This document shows, piece by piece, positions 17,986-25,462 of a stretch of DNA of 64,000 bases. Within the stretch, counting starts at the first letter, position 1, and each line of letters starts with the position of its first letter. The DNA comes from a virus, in the IMG/VR virus record IMGVR_UViG_3300047498_000060, positions 1 to 64,000 of that record, one strand, 5' to 3'. The position numbers and the translations under genes were made by a program. A model generated the notes under the pieces. It worked only from the letters and a program-made list of their open reading frames with translations, made no database searches and was not told the origin of the DNA.

Positions 17986-18512
17986 ACGTGTCTCCAAGTC
18001 TTTCCCTTCACCGCGGCCCCTAACGCTTGGCGCGTCACACCTAGCTCTTTCGCGAGGTCAGCTAGACGTTGGCCTCCTTCTACAGCCACGCGCGCATAGC
18101 GAACCAGATCAACGGTCAGTTTGGCGCAGTGCTGCGCCTCACCACGCGAACGCGTTTCTGGGTGGGTACGCGTACCGTTCCGGTCTCCGAAAGAACGACT
18201 CTCCTTTCGCAACTGCAGCGCCTGTCGTCCCTTGCTGGCCATGTCTCGCATGTTGTCCTGCTGAGTACCCGGACGTAGGTGCGCGGGGTTGCAGCAAGGA
18301 CGCGTGTCACAGAGGTGGAGCACCTGCGTCTCTGGCGAGAGGGGCCCATAATGAAGCTCGTACGCATAGACGTGCGTCTGCTTCCACTCTCCCGCGACCC
18401 ACAGGCTTCCGTACCCCGTGGAGGAGATGGCACGCACCCATAGCCAGCACGCGCCTAGACCCGGTCGATGTGCCGGAATCGGACCATTCTTGTCCAGGAG
18501 ATCCCAAAACAT
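17982..18512 (-). CDS. HNH homing-type endonuclease
   Basis: 176 residues from ATG 18512 behind GAGGTG. CWLWVRAISSTGYGSLWVAG, VLHLCDTRPCCNPAHLRPGT and QQDNMRDMASKGRQ are the classic phage HNH_3 layout with zinc cysteines. The C-terminal 35 residues (RLADLAKELGVTRQALGAAV) form a helix-turn-helix for DNA binding. A strong terminator lies just upstream, and it is coupled by ATGA to the HAD gene. Free-standing homing endonuclease; its target site is not visible here. Confidence 0.85.
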   Translation of the reverse strand: MFWDLLDKNGPIPAHRPGLGACWLWVRAISSTGYGSLWVAGEWKQTHVYAYELHYGPLSPETQVLHLCDTRPCCNPAHLRPGTQQDNMRDMASKGRQALQLRKESRSFGDRNGTRTHPETRSRGEAQHCAKLTVDLVRYARVAVEGGQRLADLAKELGVTRQALGAAVKGKTWRHV

Positions 18513-18520
18513 GTTGCACC

Positions 18521-18553
18521 TCAAAAGAAAACGACGGAACAAGTTCCGTCGTT
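18521..18553 (-). terminator. Strong intrinsic terminator after the MazG-like gene
   Basis: Perfect inverted repeat AACGACGGAAC/GTTCCGTCGTT (18530-18540 and 18543-18553) followed on the minus strand by TTTTCTTTTG. Ends the mazG-like transcript just before the HNH gene. Confidence 0.85.
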
Positions 18554-18581
18554 ACTTCCATCCAGACCTACAGCCTGACTC

Positions 18582-19154
18582 TCAGCAGCGTTTCCCGCCG
18601 TGTCGATAAGAACGGGTCTTGTTGAACTCTTCCTTGATGTCGATGGCCTCCCAGAGCTGCATGCCGTTGTCGTCACAGTAGAGGAAGCACTGCGCGAGTG
18701 CGTGACCCAAGTAGGCGTGCGTCGCCTTCATGTCGCGCGGACTAAAGCTCTGGAGGGAGAGTGACACGTCGGTGTGGAGGTTCGCGAGGAACTCCTCGAA
18801 GTTCAACTTCGAGAAGTCGTAGTGGGCCTTCATCTGGTCGATCGTGGCCTGCGACACAGCCCCGTCGAGCTCACGCGCATTGCCGTCGGTGCCGCAGCGC
18901 TGGCAGACACGGATAACGAAGTCAGCGATCTCAATCGGAATACCCTCGGGCTTCCCTCCTTCGCCTGACCAGACCTCGGTGAGCGCATGGTTAGCGCGGT
19001 ATTCCTCTAGAGCCTCTGAGAGCTCGGAGTGGAACAAGATGACCGAGCGGTAGTACGGCCGCGGATCTCCTTCCTTGATCCAACCAGAAGCGCGCGCGAT
19101 AGCGTCAGAGCGCCCACAGAGCGCGAGGACAGTGTGCGTAGGTGCATCAGTCAT
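18582..19154 (-). CDS. MazG-like nucleotide pyrophosphohydrolase
   Basis: 190 residues. ILFHSELSEALEEYR gives the ExxE half site, and IEIADFVIRVCQRCG gives the ExxD half site of MazG/all-alpha NTP pyrophosphatases. The ending EFNKTRSYRHGGKRC is typical of the phage MazG-like branch. It would hydrolyse (d)NTPs or stringent nucleotides. Last gene before a strong terminator. Confidence 0.8.
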   Translation of the reverse strand: MTDAPTHTVLALCGRSDAIARASGWIKEGDPRPYYRSVILFHSELSEALEEYRANHALTEVWSGEGGKPEGIPIEIADFVIRVCQRCGTDGNARELDGAVSQATIDQMKAHYDFSKLNFEEFLANLHTDVSLSLQSFSPRDMKATHAYLGHALAQCFLYCDDNGMQLWEAIDIKEEFNKTRSYRHGGKRC

Positions 19155-19381
19155 TGGGCAGAGGCTTTCAGTGCTGCGTTCTCGGTTTCAAGTTCCACGA
19201 TGCGATCTCGCAAAGCCTTCATGGTCTCGTCTGCCTTCCGCATCAACTCGGTCATCTTCAGCATGTTGGCGGAGGTGTCGCGCTGGCCCTTCACGGCCAG
19301 GTTCAAGAGGCGGAAGAGCTCCTCCTTGTCGAGCTTGAGGAAGGACACTCGATCGAGGTCCGGTGGTACTGCTTCAGGCAT
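19151..19381 (-). CDS. Coiled-coil hypothetical protein (76 aa)
   Basis: ATG 19381 follows GGAGAG and is preferred over the longer frame. The C-terminal half (MLKMTELMRKADETMKALRD) forms a coiled coil. Coupled to the MazG-like gene by a 4-bp overlap. Confidence 0.6.
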   Translation of the reverse strand: MPEAVPPDLDRVSFLKLDKEELFRLLNLAVKGQRDTSANMLKMTELMRKADETMKALRDRIVELETENAALKASAQ

Positions 19382-19438
19382 GATCTCTCCGTCGCACGCC
19401 GATCGGCGCACGTGCTCTTCGTGGGGTTGTGCGGCGAC

Positions 19439-19639
19439 CTACGGGGAGGTGCCGAAGGCCTTCGGCAGCTGCCACGGTCGTCCCGTGAGCTCCGAGATCT
19501 GCATGAGCGTCGCCCGGTGTTCCATGCAGATGGTCTCGAACTCTTTCTGAAAGGCCGCACTCTCCGCGGGAGAGCCTGACTGCACGATGGCGCGTTTCAG
19601 AATAGCAAGACGATCTACACGACGGTCCACTACGGGCAT
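19439..19639 (-). CDS. Hypothetical helical protein (66 aa)
   Basis: ATG 19639 behind AAGGAG. MPVVDRRVDRLAILKRAIVQ..., an all-helical small protein, no family recognised. Codes between the endolysin candidate and the coiled-coil gene. Confidence 0.6.
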   Translation of the reverse strand: MPVVDRRVDRLAILKRAIVQSGSPAESAAFQKEFETICMEHRATLMQISELTGRPWQLPKAFGTSP

Positions 19640-19674
19640 GAGCAACTCCTTCGGATGGTTGGTACTCCGTAACG

Positions 19675-20253
19675 TCAGGTACCCACCAGCATTGGAAGGC
19701 GACCCTCGTAGTCTTGCTGAATGACGTCGATGTCGACACTCACACCGGCGACCTGAACGGTGGGGTAGAGCTGCAGTTGGCAGAACCCGCAGCTAGGCGT
19801 CGGCACAGAGCTCATCGAGTGCCAGTACCGCACGACTCCGAGCGCGTACAACTCGGCCGCAGTTAGAGGCTGCGCGGCTCCGACGTAGAGGCCCGGCTGG
19901 TACCCCGCAGAGCTCACTGCGTTGGCCCACGCGTTGATCTTACCGATCACCATGGTCGCCGGCTCGTTCACGCTCTCGACGTCGAGCCAGATGGTAGCGC
20001 CTGCGGGGATTCCAAGTGCCTCGAGCTCGGCAACCGTAGCTGCCCCGTCCCACTTGTCCGCGTAGGTGACGAAAGACAGGAGCAGACCCGCGCCCGTGAT
20101 CGCCGCTACCTCGAAAGCGCCGATGCTTCCGAGGTAACGAATTGCGAACGAGAACCCATATGCCTTCAGAGCCGCAGCACTCTCGGATGTGAGCGTCGTG
20201 ACGGTGTCGATGCCTCGCGCGCCCACAACTGCCTTCTGTACTGCCAAACTCAT
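19675..20253 (-). CDS. DUF1906 (Rv2525c-like) glycoside-hydrolase-type endolysin candidate
   Basis: 192 residues. RGIDTVTTLTSESAAALKAY, then SFAIRYLG, IPAGATIWLDVESVNEP, GYQPGLYVGA and a late SVDIDVIQQD match the DUF1906 TIM-barrel family, which carries the conserved acidic residues expected of a peptidoglycan-cleaving enzyme. No signal peptide or extra binding domain. As the only peptidoglycan-hydrolase-like gene in the window it is the best lysis enzyme candidate, though a tail-associated role is possible. Confidence 0.75.
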   Translation of the reverse strand: MSLAVQKAVVGARGIDTVTTLTSESAAALKAYGFSFAIRYLGSIGAFEVAAITGAGLLLSFVTYADKWDGAATVAELEALGIPAGATIWLDVESVNEPATMVIGKINAWANAVSSAGYQPGLYVGAAQPLTAAELYALGVVRYWHSMSSVPTPSCGFCQLQLYPTVQVAGVSVDIDVIQQDYEGRLPMLVGT

Positions 20254-20306
20254 GTGGTTGATGTACCGGTTCTGTTAGAAGTACGCAAGCACGACTTGTT
20301 CGCGGG

Positions 20307-20897
20307 TTATCGCTTCTTACGGCCAACCTCGCCGCAGAGGCTCTGCATCGCCGCATCGTCCGCCGGCACGTGGCCGCTACGCACCATCGCAGCCAGGACG
20401 TATCCACAAGCCTCCGCGTCAGCGACCGCGCGATGCGCACCGCTGAGCGTGACGCCAAAACGGGGAGCCACGTCCGCGAGCTTGTTGCCTGGTGTTGGGT
20501 GGTACCTCCTGGCTAAGTCAAGCGTGCAGACGCGAAACTCCGGTGCGCGATACTTCGCGCCGCACCGATTGAGCTCCTGCAGCAGCATCCGTTCGTCGAA
20601 ACTAAAGTTGTGGGAGACCCACACCGGTGCGTCGAACTCTACAAGGAGCCGCGGAAGCATGTCCTCGAAGCGGGGCTGTCCCTGGAGCTGCTCTCGAGTA
20701 ATGCCGTTCACCTTGAGGGCACCCTGTACCTCTTGATCGTTCCAGTCCACATCCGACGGGCAGAACAGACTCGACCAATGGCGCACGGCTACGCCGCGCT
20801 CGAAGGTCACCACACCCAGCTCGATGATCCGCGAGTGTTTCCGGAACCCGGTTGTCTCGCAGTCGAAAGCACTCCACGATTGCTCGTACCACCTCAT
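20307..20897 (-). CDS. DnaQ-like 3'-5' exonuclease (DEDDh)
   Basis: 196 residues from ATG 20897 (ATGA overlap); the much longer open frame upstream is a chance extension through another gene. ExoI SAFDCETTGF (Asp/Glu), ExoII WVSHNFSFDERML (Asp) and ExoIII GAHRAVADAEA (His, Asp) are all present. It could act as proofreading subunit or as a host or phage DNA/RNA trimming nuclease. Confidence 0.85.
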   Translation of the reverse strand: MRWYEQSWSAFDCETTGFRKHSRIIELGVVTFERGVAVRHWSSLFCPSDVDWNDQEVQGALKVNGITREQLQGQPRFEDMLPRLLVEFDAPVWVSHNFSFDERMLLQELNRCGAKYRAPEFRVCTLDLARRYHPTPGNKLADVAPRFGVTLSGAHRAVADAEACGYVLAAMVRSGHVPADDAAMQSLCGEVGRKKR

Positions 20898-21400
20898 GAC
20901 TTCTCCCTCGTCAACGTTGAAGGAAGGTCCTCCCAAGTCACCGCGGCTCGCCCACACATGGAACAACGCCCAGCGTGAGCATCCCGAATGATCCCGGTAG
21001 CCTCCTTGGCCCCTGCCAGTAGGTCTTCTGACAGCTCCTTGCGCAGCATGCGTTCCACAAGGAGTCCCATACCTTCTCCCCCATCGGAAAGAAAGATTGC
21101 CCCATAGAGCGCGGACATCTGGAGGGTGCGGTCTCCATCCCTGAGCCATCTCTCGAGCCACGCTCGCACCAGAACACCCCGAACAAGACCTGGTCCGATA
21201 ACTAAAAAACCGGACTCGAGTTGGCCCCTGCCCAGCATGCAGTCCGAGATCGTGGTCCGGAGGCGGTCGACACCGTAGTTCCGCACGTAGGTAGCCAGAA
21301 CCGTGGTGCTTAGCTCTGTGGCGTGCGACGTAGCACGATGCTTGTTCCCCAGCCTCGCGCGCCAATGCGAGAGGACACAGCTGAACGAGGGAACAAGCAT
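20894..21400 (-). CDS. Hypothetical protein with C-terminal CxxC (168 aa)
   Basis: MLVPSFSCVLSHWRARL..., mostly helical. Ends with GRCSMCGRAAVTWEDLP, half of a zinc site. Directly upstream of and coupled to the exonuclease. No family recognised. Confidence 0.65.
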   Translation of the reverse strand: MLVPSFSCVLSHWRARLGNKHRATSHATELSTTVLATYVRNYGVDRLRTTISDCMLGRGQLESGFLVIGPGLVRGVLVRAWLERWLRDGDRTLQMSALYGAIFLSDGGEGMGLLVERMLRKELSEDLLAGAKEATGIIRDAHAGRCSMCGRAAVTWEDLPSTLTREKS

Positions 21401-21408
21401 CTTCTTCT

Positions 21409-21870
21409 CTACGTGTAGTGGATCTTGCCGTCGTCGCCCACGTAGAAGTCGGGAGCACTGTATGCCTCACACGCCATCGTGAGCGCCTCACCGTGGAACC
21501 AGCCCCCATCCCAGAACCCTGCGCCCGCTCCCGTACGCGTGAGCCAGAAGTCTTCGCCGGCGAACTGCGTGTCCGTGCGGCCAATAGGGTCGGCGTAGAC
21601 GCGCCCGCCGATGATGAGGTTCTCGTACTCCTCTCGGAAGACGGAGCACTCCTTCCAGATGCGCGCGAGACTCTCGTGGTGGAGGTCAAACCTGGTGAAC
21701 TTCGACCGTAGGGTGAACAACGGTACGTCATCCTTGTCGTAGACGTACGTGTTGCCCAGGCCCGCCTCGATGAAGGCCTCGCCTAGCAACCCAAGAGCGC
21801 GGACGGGCGTGTGGCCCATGAAGAGGCAGTGGTGAACGAAGTCAGCCGTCGCAGTCGTCATCATCGTCAT
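21409..21870 (-). CDS. Hypothetical protein (153 aa)
   Basis: Start at ATG 21870 behind GAGGG; other Met codons follow within six residues. FVHHCLFMGHTPVRALGLLG and the ending APDFYVGDDGKIHYT look like a folded, conserved phage protein, but I do not recognise its family. Start lies inside the Asp-rich end of the upstream gene. Confidence 0.65.
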   Translation of the reverse strand: MTMMTTATADFVHHCLFMGHTPVRALGLLGEAFIEAGLGNTYVYDKDDVPLFTLRSKFTRFDLHHESLARIWKECSVFREEYENLIIGGRVYADPIGRTDTQFAGEDFWLTRTGAGAGFWDGGWFHGEALTMACEAYSAPDFYVGDDGKIHYT

Positions 21871-22051
21871 CGAGCACCCTCGGCTTGTCCTCTTTGGGAC
21901 GAAGCTCCTCAAGCACCTCGTTGTTCAGCTCCTCACGGGCGATCTCGTAGAAGCCCGGCATCGCCATGAGCTCCGCCGGCGACATCTTCCCCACGAGCTC
22001 CTCGAGCTTTTCGTCGAACTCCTCCTGCGTGATGCTGCCGTAGTCAGGCAT
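21842..22051 (-). CDS. Acidic hypothetical protein (69 aa)
   Basis: Good AGGAG site before ATG 22051. Helical, ending in a run of six Asp then CDG. No family recognised. Confidence 0.6.
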   Translation of the reverse strand: MPDYGSITQEEFDEKLEELVGKMSPAELMAMPGFYEIAREELNNEVLEELRPKEDKPRVLDDDDDDCDG

Positions 22052-22307
22052 AGGCTCTCCTGTGCGCCTCGACGAGACGCAGCTTGGCGCTGCGGCACAG
22101 GCGCTTGATGCGGTTCTCTTCTTTGATGGCAGCTCCCTTGGTCTCGCAGAGCTTCTGGTAGACCAGCGTCCATGGTCGCCCTGGACGCGTAGCCTTGGCT
22201 CCCCCTACGCCGTTGTGCTCGCCGACTCGTCGCTCAACGTCGTTCGTCATGCCGGTGTAGAGCTTCGTCTTCGAGCTGTTCTCGAGGATGTAGACGTAGA
22301 ACTCCAT
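22044..22307 (-). CDS. GIY-YIG endonuclease domain protein
   Basis: 87 residues from ATG 22307 behind GAAGGAGG. FYVYILENSSKTKLYTGMTN (the GIY-YIG variant is YVY...YTG), VERRVGEHNG and EENRIKRLCRSAK give the catalytic Arg and Glu. Size and layout match the stand-alone UvrC/YhbQ-like GIY-YIG group. Its start overlaps the presumed stop of the previous gene. Confidence 0.82.
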   Translation of the reverse strand: MEFYVYILENSSKTKLYTGMTNDVERRVGEHNGVGGAKATRPGRPWTLVYQKLCETKGAAIKEENRIKRLCRSAKLRLVEAHRRAYA

Positions 22308-22563
22308 CAGACCTCCTTCGGCTTGAGCATGCCCGTCTCCATGTCCACCACCCGATGAAGAGATACTTCCACCCAAGGCCGTACGCACCATCGGGAGCAT
22401 GAGGCGGGGGCGTCTTGTGCGTGCAGTCGGGGCCCACTTTGAGGCAGACGACCTGCCCGAAGGTCACGCTGTCCATCGCCTCGTTCCGGAACGCGGCCCA
22501 GTCCCCGCCGCGCTTCTTCAGGTCCTGTAATATCTCTGGAGAGACAATCGACTCACTTTCCAC
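22307..22563 (-). CDS. Hypothetical protein, apparent one-base frameshift (about 85 aa)
   Basis: GTG at 22563 begins ESESIVSPEILQDLKKRGGD... and reads well to GLGWKYLFIG near 22355. The frame then runs on into the GIY-YIG gene as poor sequence. One extra G in the GGG run there gives VVDMETGMLKPKEV and a TGA that overlaps the GIY-YIG ATG exactly. Either a base-call loss, a pseudogene or a frameshift. No family recognised. Confidence 0.55.
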
Positions 22564-22888
22564 GCGCTGCCTTTCTGGCGGTGACGGCTGCCGATGTGTG
22601 CTGAGCGGCGAACGTTGCCGCGTTTGCCTTGGGGACACGGATAGTCAACTGGGTCTTCGCCATAGTGGCGGTCGCCTGTGTGCCGTCTGTGAGCGCAGTA
22701 ACTACCCCCTCGACACCCTCTGCAAGAGAGCAGATGAAGTCGACGTAAACGTTGCTCGTCTGATCCTCGAGGGGCGTGCAGATCGCGTCGGTAATGTCCG
22801 TGACGAAGTTCTCGGCGTTCTTCGCTTCCTGCGCGGTGCAGGCCACGAGCAGCGTGGTGACAGTACCTACAATAATGGTCTTCTTCAT
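22553..22888 (-). CDS. Small lipoprotein (111 aa)
   Basis: MKKTIIVGTVTTLLVACTAQ is a lipoprotein signal with the lipobox LVAC, so Cys17 would be lipidated and the mature protein anchored in a membrane facing the periplasm. Two further Cys residues (ICTPL, FICSL) could form a disulfide. Could be an outer-membrane spanin-like or superinfection-exclusion lipoprotein; neither is shown. Confidence 0.72.
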   Translation of the reverse strand: MKKTIIVGTVTTLLVACTAQEAKNAENFVTDITDAICTPLEDQTSNVYVDFICSLAEGVEGVVTALTDGTQATATMAKTQLTIRVPKANAATFAAQHTSAAVTARKAARGK

Positions 22889-22903
22889 GTCGGTTTCCTT
22901 TGG

Positions 22904-23227
22904 TTACGGGAGACAGAGTACGGCTTCTACTCGCTCTGCCATAGGCATGGCACCATCTGCAAGCATGGCGCGGATGGTGTAAGCACGCCCAGGCGTAATG
23001 GACGCGCGCCCACCTGTCACAACAACGTCCAGATCTACTTTCTTCAGGCGTTCCAGCAGCGCAGTCCTAGAGGCCGCGTAACTGCTGGACCATAACTTCG
23101 CGCGACCCTTTAGAGTAGCACCACTCCAGGATTCGATGCCCGCAAGAAGGGCCCTCTGATAGGCACCCTTCGCACACTTATTGGCCAGAAGGCGTGCCGC
23201 ATCAGACCCATACGTCGTGTAGGCCAT
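22904..23227 (-). CDS. Hypothetical protein with PMAERVEAVL motif (107 aa)
   Basis: Mostly basic helical sequence. The last 24 residues (TIRAMLADGAMPMAERVEAV) contain a motif also found in the products at 24758-24973 and 24980-25462. TGATG overlap with the upstream stop. Function unknown. Confidence 0.6.
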   Translation of the reverse strand: MAYTTYGSDAARLLANKCAKGAYQRALLAGIESWSGATLKGRAKLWSSSYAASRTALLERLKKVDLDVVVTGGRASITPGRAYTIRAMLADGAMPMAERVEAVLCLP

Positions 23228-23550
23228 CAGCTCCTCCCAGGCGGTCTTAGCGGCTTCAGCCCCACATTCACTGTGACCTCCTTGCCTCGTGGAACCTTAC
23301 CTGCCGAGAATGCGTTCTCGTACTGTGGTTCGTGCTTGTCGAGGACGCTCTGAGCCCACTTCCGCTGCTTGGAGCTCAGCGTGGCGCGGCCTGAGCGCTG
23401 AAGCTGGTGGTGCATGTCGTCGAACGCTGAGTGCTCCTCGTCGCTGAGCTCGAAGGTGAGCAGTTTCTTGATGAGACTGACGTCGGCGGCGTGAACCTCC
23501 TCCTTCGAGAGCTCGCTGACATCGTCCCGGTCTTCGTCGTCCTTGAACAT
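23227..23550 (-). CDS. Hypothetical protein (107 aa)
   Basis: First minus-strand gene left of the inverted cassette. Starts MFKDDEDRDDVSELSKEEVH behind one arm of the 16-bp inverted repeat, which supplies GGAGG. RATLSSKQRKWAQSVLDK is a helix found in many phage small proteins, but I cannot name the family. Confidence 0.65.
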   Translation of the reverse strand: MFKDDEDRDDVSELSKEEVHAADVSLIKKLLTFELSDEEHSAFDDMHHQLQRSGRATLSSKQRKWAQSVLDKHEPQYENAFSAGKVPRGKEVTVNVGLKPLRPPGRS

Positions 23551-23556
23551 CTAGTG

Positions 23557-23575
23557 CCTCCACTGCTCTTGTACC
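23557..23575 (-). promoter_or_regulatory. Promoter-like element J (GGTACAAG...TGGAGG)
   Basis: Minus strand GGTACAAGAGCAGTGGAGG, 6 bp before ATG 23550. AAGCT lies 16 bases upstream of ACAAG. Confidence 0.55.
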
Positions 23576-23614
23576 GCGTAGTTCTGACAGCTTGCACAAG
23601 CACGGAAGAGAACA

Positions 23615-23634
23615 GGGGACAAGAGCAGTGGAGG
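23615..23634 (+). promoter_or_regulatory. Promoter-like element K (GGGGACAAG...TGGAGG)
   Basis: Plus strand copy ending in GGAGG, 6 bp before ATG 23641. Drives the plus-strand cassette. Confidence 0.55.
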
Positions 23635-23640
23635 AACAAC

Positions 23641-24009
23641 ATGGCCAAGAAGCTGACACTGCGTCCAGAAGTCGCGGCATTCGCGCAGTTGATGGAGCGT
23701 GAGCTCCGAAAGAACGACCACAAAGGGACGTCCGGCTGGAAGAACGACACCGTCGACGACCTCCTGGTGCGTATCTTCGAGGAGACCGAGGAGCTCATTG
23801 CCTCCTTTCGGCCCTCGGGGAAGCGCGATGGGAAGAAGCGGAACGAACGTTTCCTGTTCCTCACCGTGCACCACATCGGGATAGCCGGACAGCAGATCGC
23901 CGACACGAACCCCATCCCCACGCGCACGACTGTCTCCGAGGCTGTCGACATCGCGAACTTCATCATGATGGTCGTCGATGTGCTCGGCGGCCTGAAAGAG
24001 AACGAATGA
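23641..24009 (+). CDS. Phage MazG-like pyrophosphohydrolase (122 aa)
   Basis: ATG 23641 is set by the GGAGG 6 bp upstream; the open frame continues further but lies in the promoter region. LRPEVAAFAQLMERELRKND, then IFEETEELIA (ExxE) and EAVDIANFIMMVVDVLGGL (ExxD) match the phage family of short MazG-like proteins. Would act on deoxynucleotide pools. First gene of the inverted cassette. Confidence 0.75.
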   Translation: MAKKLTLRPEVAAFAQLMERELRKNDHKGTSGWKNDTVDDLLVRIFEETEELIASFRPSGKRDGKKRNERFLFLTVHHIGIAGQQIADTNPIPTRTTVSEAVDIANFIMMVVDVLGGLKENE

Positions 24010-24071
24010 TCCCACCGATCCAAGAGGTCGCAGCACGAGAGCTCTTCGCCCTCATCGCCGACATCGCCTAG
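24006..24071 (+). CDS. Possible 21-residue coupled peptide
   Basis: ATGA overlap with the MazG-like stop, product MIPPIQEVAARELFALIADI plus one residue, then TAG followed by AGGAGGA serving the methyltransferase. May only keep ribosomes moving to the next gene. Confidence 0.35.
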   Translation: MIPPIQEVAARELFALIADIA

Positions 24072-24080
24072 GAGGACCTG

Positions 24081-24719
24081 ATGGATAACGTACGACACAG
24101 CTCCGTCTCGAACGAGCACTACACGCCGCCCGAGATCGTTGAGGCTGCGCGCCTCACCTTGGGGCACATAAACCTCGACCCCGCAAGCTGCGCGAAGGCC
24201 AACGCCGTGGTGCGCGCCGACCGCTGGCACGGCCTCGTCGACAACGGCTACTTGCAGGCCTGGGAAGGCAACGTCTTCCTGAACCCTCCCGGAGGCTGGT
24301 GCGACGTCTACGGTCGCCCGGTCATCAAGAAGTCCAAAGACAAGGCAGCCTGCACCCTCACGGGCGAGTGCGGGCTCGCTCCGGGGCACACGCACACGGG
24401 CACCGAGTCCTCGCAGAAGCTCTGGTGGCAGCGCCTCTCGCAGGCGTGGGCAGAGGGGCACGTTCACAACGCCATCTTCATCTGCTTCTCCATCGAGCTC
24501 CTGCAGTCCACGCAGGTCGACACAAAGGGACCGCTCCCCCTCGAGTTCCCCATCTGCTTCCCCGCGCGCCGCGTCCCCTACATCGGCGGGGACGGGAAAC
24601 CCCAGGGGAGCCCTCCTCACGCGAGCTGCATCATCTGCCTGACCAACAAACAGGACGTGCTCACACGCTTCATCGATCGCTTCTCGACGTTCGGACACAT
24701 CGTGGTGCCGCGCGCCTGA
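24081..24719 (+). CDS. Phage N6-adenine DNA methyltransferase (Dam type)
   Basis: 212 residues behind TAGGAGGACCTG. NEHYTPPEIVEAARLTLG and INLDPASCAKANAVVRA, followed by NVFLNPPGGW (motif IV NPP), match the phage Dam family (PF05869 type). It would methylate adenines in phage DNA, protecting it from restriction or marking replication. Transcribed against the surrounding genes; ends at a two-way terminator. Confidence 0.85.
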   Translation: MDNVRHSSVSNEHYTPPEIVEAARLTLGHINLDPASCAKANAVVRADRWHGLVDNGYLQAWEGNVFLNPPGGWCDVYGRPVIKKSKDKAACTLTGECGLAPGHTHTGTESSQKLWWQRLSQAWAEGHVHNAIFICFSIELLQSTQVDTKGPLPLEFPICFPARRVPYIGGDGKPQGSPPHASCIICLTNKQDVLTRFIDRFSTFGHIVVPRA

Positions 24720-24720
24720 G

Positions 24721-24759
24721 AGCTAAGAAAGAAGGGTCTCCCCTTCTTTCTTCTTAGCT
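24721..24759. terminator. Two-way intrinsic terminator
   Basis: agctaagaaagaaggg, then a tctc loop, then ccccttctttcttcttagct: a hairpin with A-rich and T-rich flanks on both sides. It can stop the plus-strand cassette and minus-strand transcripts of the gene at 24758. Confidence 0.8.
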
Positions 24760-24973
24760 ACGGCTTCAGGTTCTTGAAGCCCTCGAGGACACGCCACTCG
24801 ACCTTGCCGTCCTTCGGCTTTTGATTCAACTGGTTCATCATGCCCACGAGCCGCGCCTGGTTCGTGCTCATCCTGGGCCTGCCGCGAAGTACTTTCTCAA
24901 CGCGCTCAGCCATCGAAAGGGTCTGATCCTGCATCACGGCAGCTCTCCATGCCACGTCGTCTGCTTCTGACAT
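24758..24973 (-). CDS. Hypothetical protein with SMAERVEKVL motif (71 aa)
   Basis: MSEADDVAWRAAVMQDQTLS then MAERVEKVLRGRPRM, the second copy of the local motif. The rest is helical (ARLVGMMNQLNQKPKD). Function unknown. Confidence 0.65.
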   Translation of the reverse strand: MSEADDVAWRAAVMQDQTLSMAERVEKVLRGRPRMSTNQARLVGMMNQLNQKPKDGKVEWRVLEGFKNLKP

Positions 24974-24979
24974 GCTCTC

Positions 24980-25462
24980 CTACAGCTTGAGATCGAAGCG
25001 GATGTAATCCGCGGGAAAGGGCACCGAGACATCACAAGTAAACGTCTGGCCGTCTTTGCTCATCTTGGGGTTGCTGACCTCGAAGCCGACGATCGGCGTC
25101 CGCGTGAGCGGCGTGAGGATGGTCTCCATCGCCTCGGCGATCCTCTCCTTCACGACGGAGTCCCGCAGAGTCTTCTCGTCGCGAAGGACCGTCTCAACGC
25201 GGTCTGCCATGGGCGTTCGCTCGTCGGTGAGGACCATCCTTCGCCACGCAGCGACCCGCATGTTGATGTCGTCGAGCCGTGCGTTAGTGAACTCGCTCTG
25301 CGAGAGCGGCTGGACGAGCCCGAGGGATTCACGGACGTCGGCCTCCGTGAGGTCAGGCACTGTGTCATCGCTACCGGACTGGGAGGACACCGAAGCGGCT
25401 GTGTATGAAGCGGGGTCGGCCTGGTCCACGGGAACCCCCGGGTGGGGCAGCCAGGGATTCAT
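24980..25462 (-). CDS. Hypothetical protein with PMADRVETVL motif (160 aa)
   Basis: Strong AAGGAGG site before ATG 25462. Disordered start (Pro/Ser/Asp), then WRRMVLTDERTPMADRVETV, the third copy of the motif, at about residues 73-92. Ends in a beta-rich segment (VGFEVSNPKMSKDGQTFTCD). Start overlaps the upstream frame by 91 bp, probably because of a lost base there. Confidence 0.68.
   Translation of the reverse strand: MNPWLPHPGVPVDQADPASYTAASVSSQSGSDDTVPDLTEADVRESLGLVQPLSQSEFTNARLDDINMRVAAWRRMVLTDERTPMADRVETVLRDEKTLRDSVVKERIAEAMETILTPLTRTPIVGFEVSNPKMSKDGQTFTCDVSVPFPADYIRFDLKL

Larger units (their letters stand above)
23557..23634. repeat. 16-bp inverted repeat between divergent genes
   Basis: Arms cctccactgctcttgt (23557-23572) and acaagagcagtggagg (23619-23634) are perfect, with a 46-bp loop. 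Each arm is one copy of the promoter-like element facing outward. Confidence 0.9.

Noticed and set aside
20307-21731. 474-codon minus ORF that includes the DnaQ-like exonuclease
   Set aside because: Its first 278 codons are the wrong frame of the 168-residue gene at 20894-21400; the exonuclease has its own ATG at 20897 in a 4-bp overlap.
22357-22362. Programmed -1 frameshift signal near GGG at 22355
   Set aside because: No X_XXY_YYZ slippery heptamer or strong downstream structure; the same defect occurs at several other G runs, pointing to lost bases.
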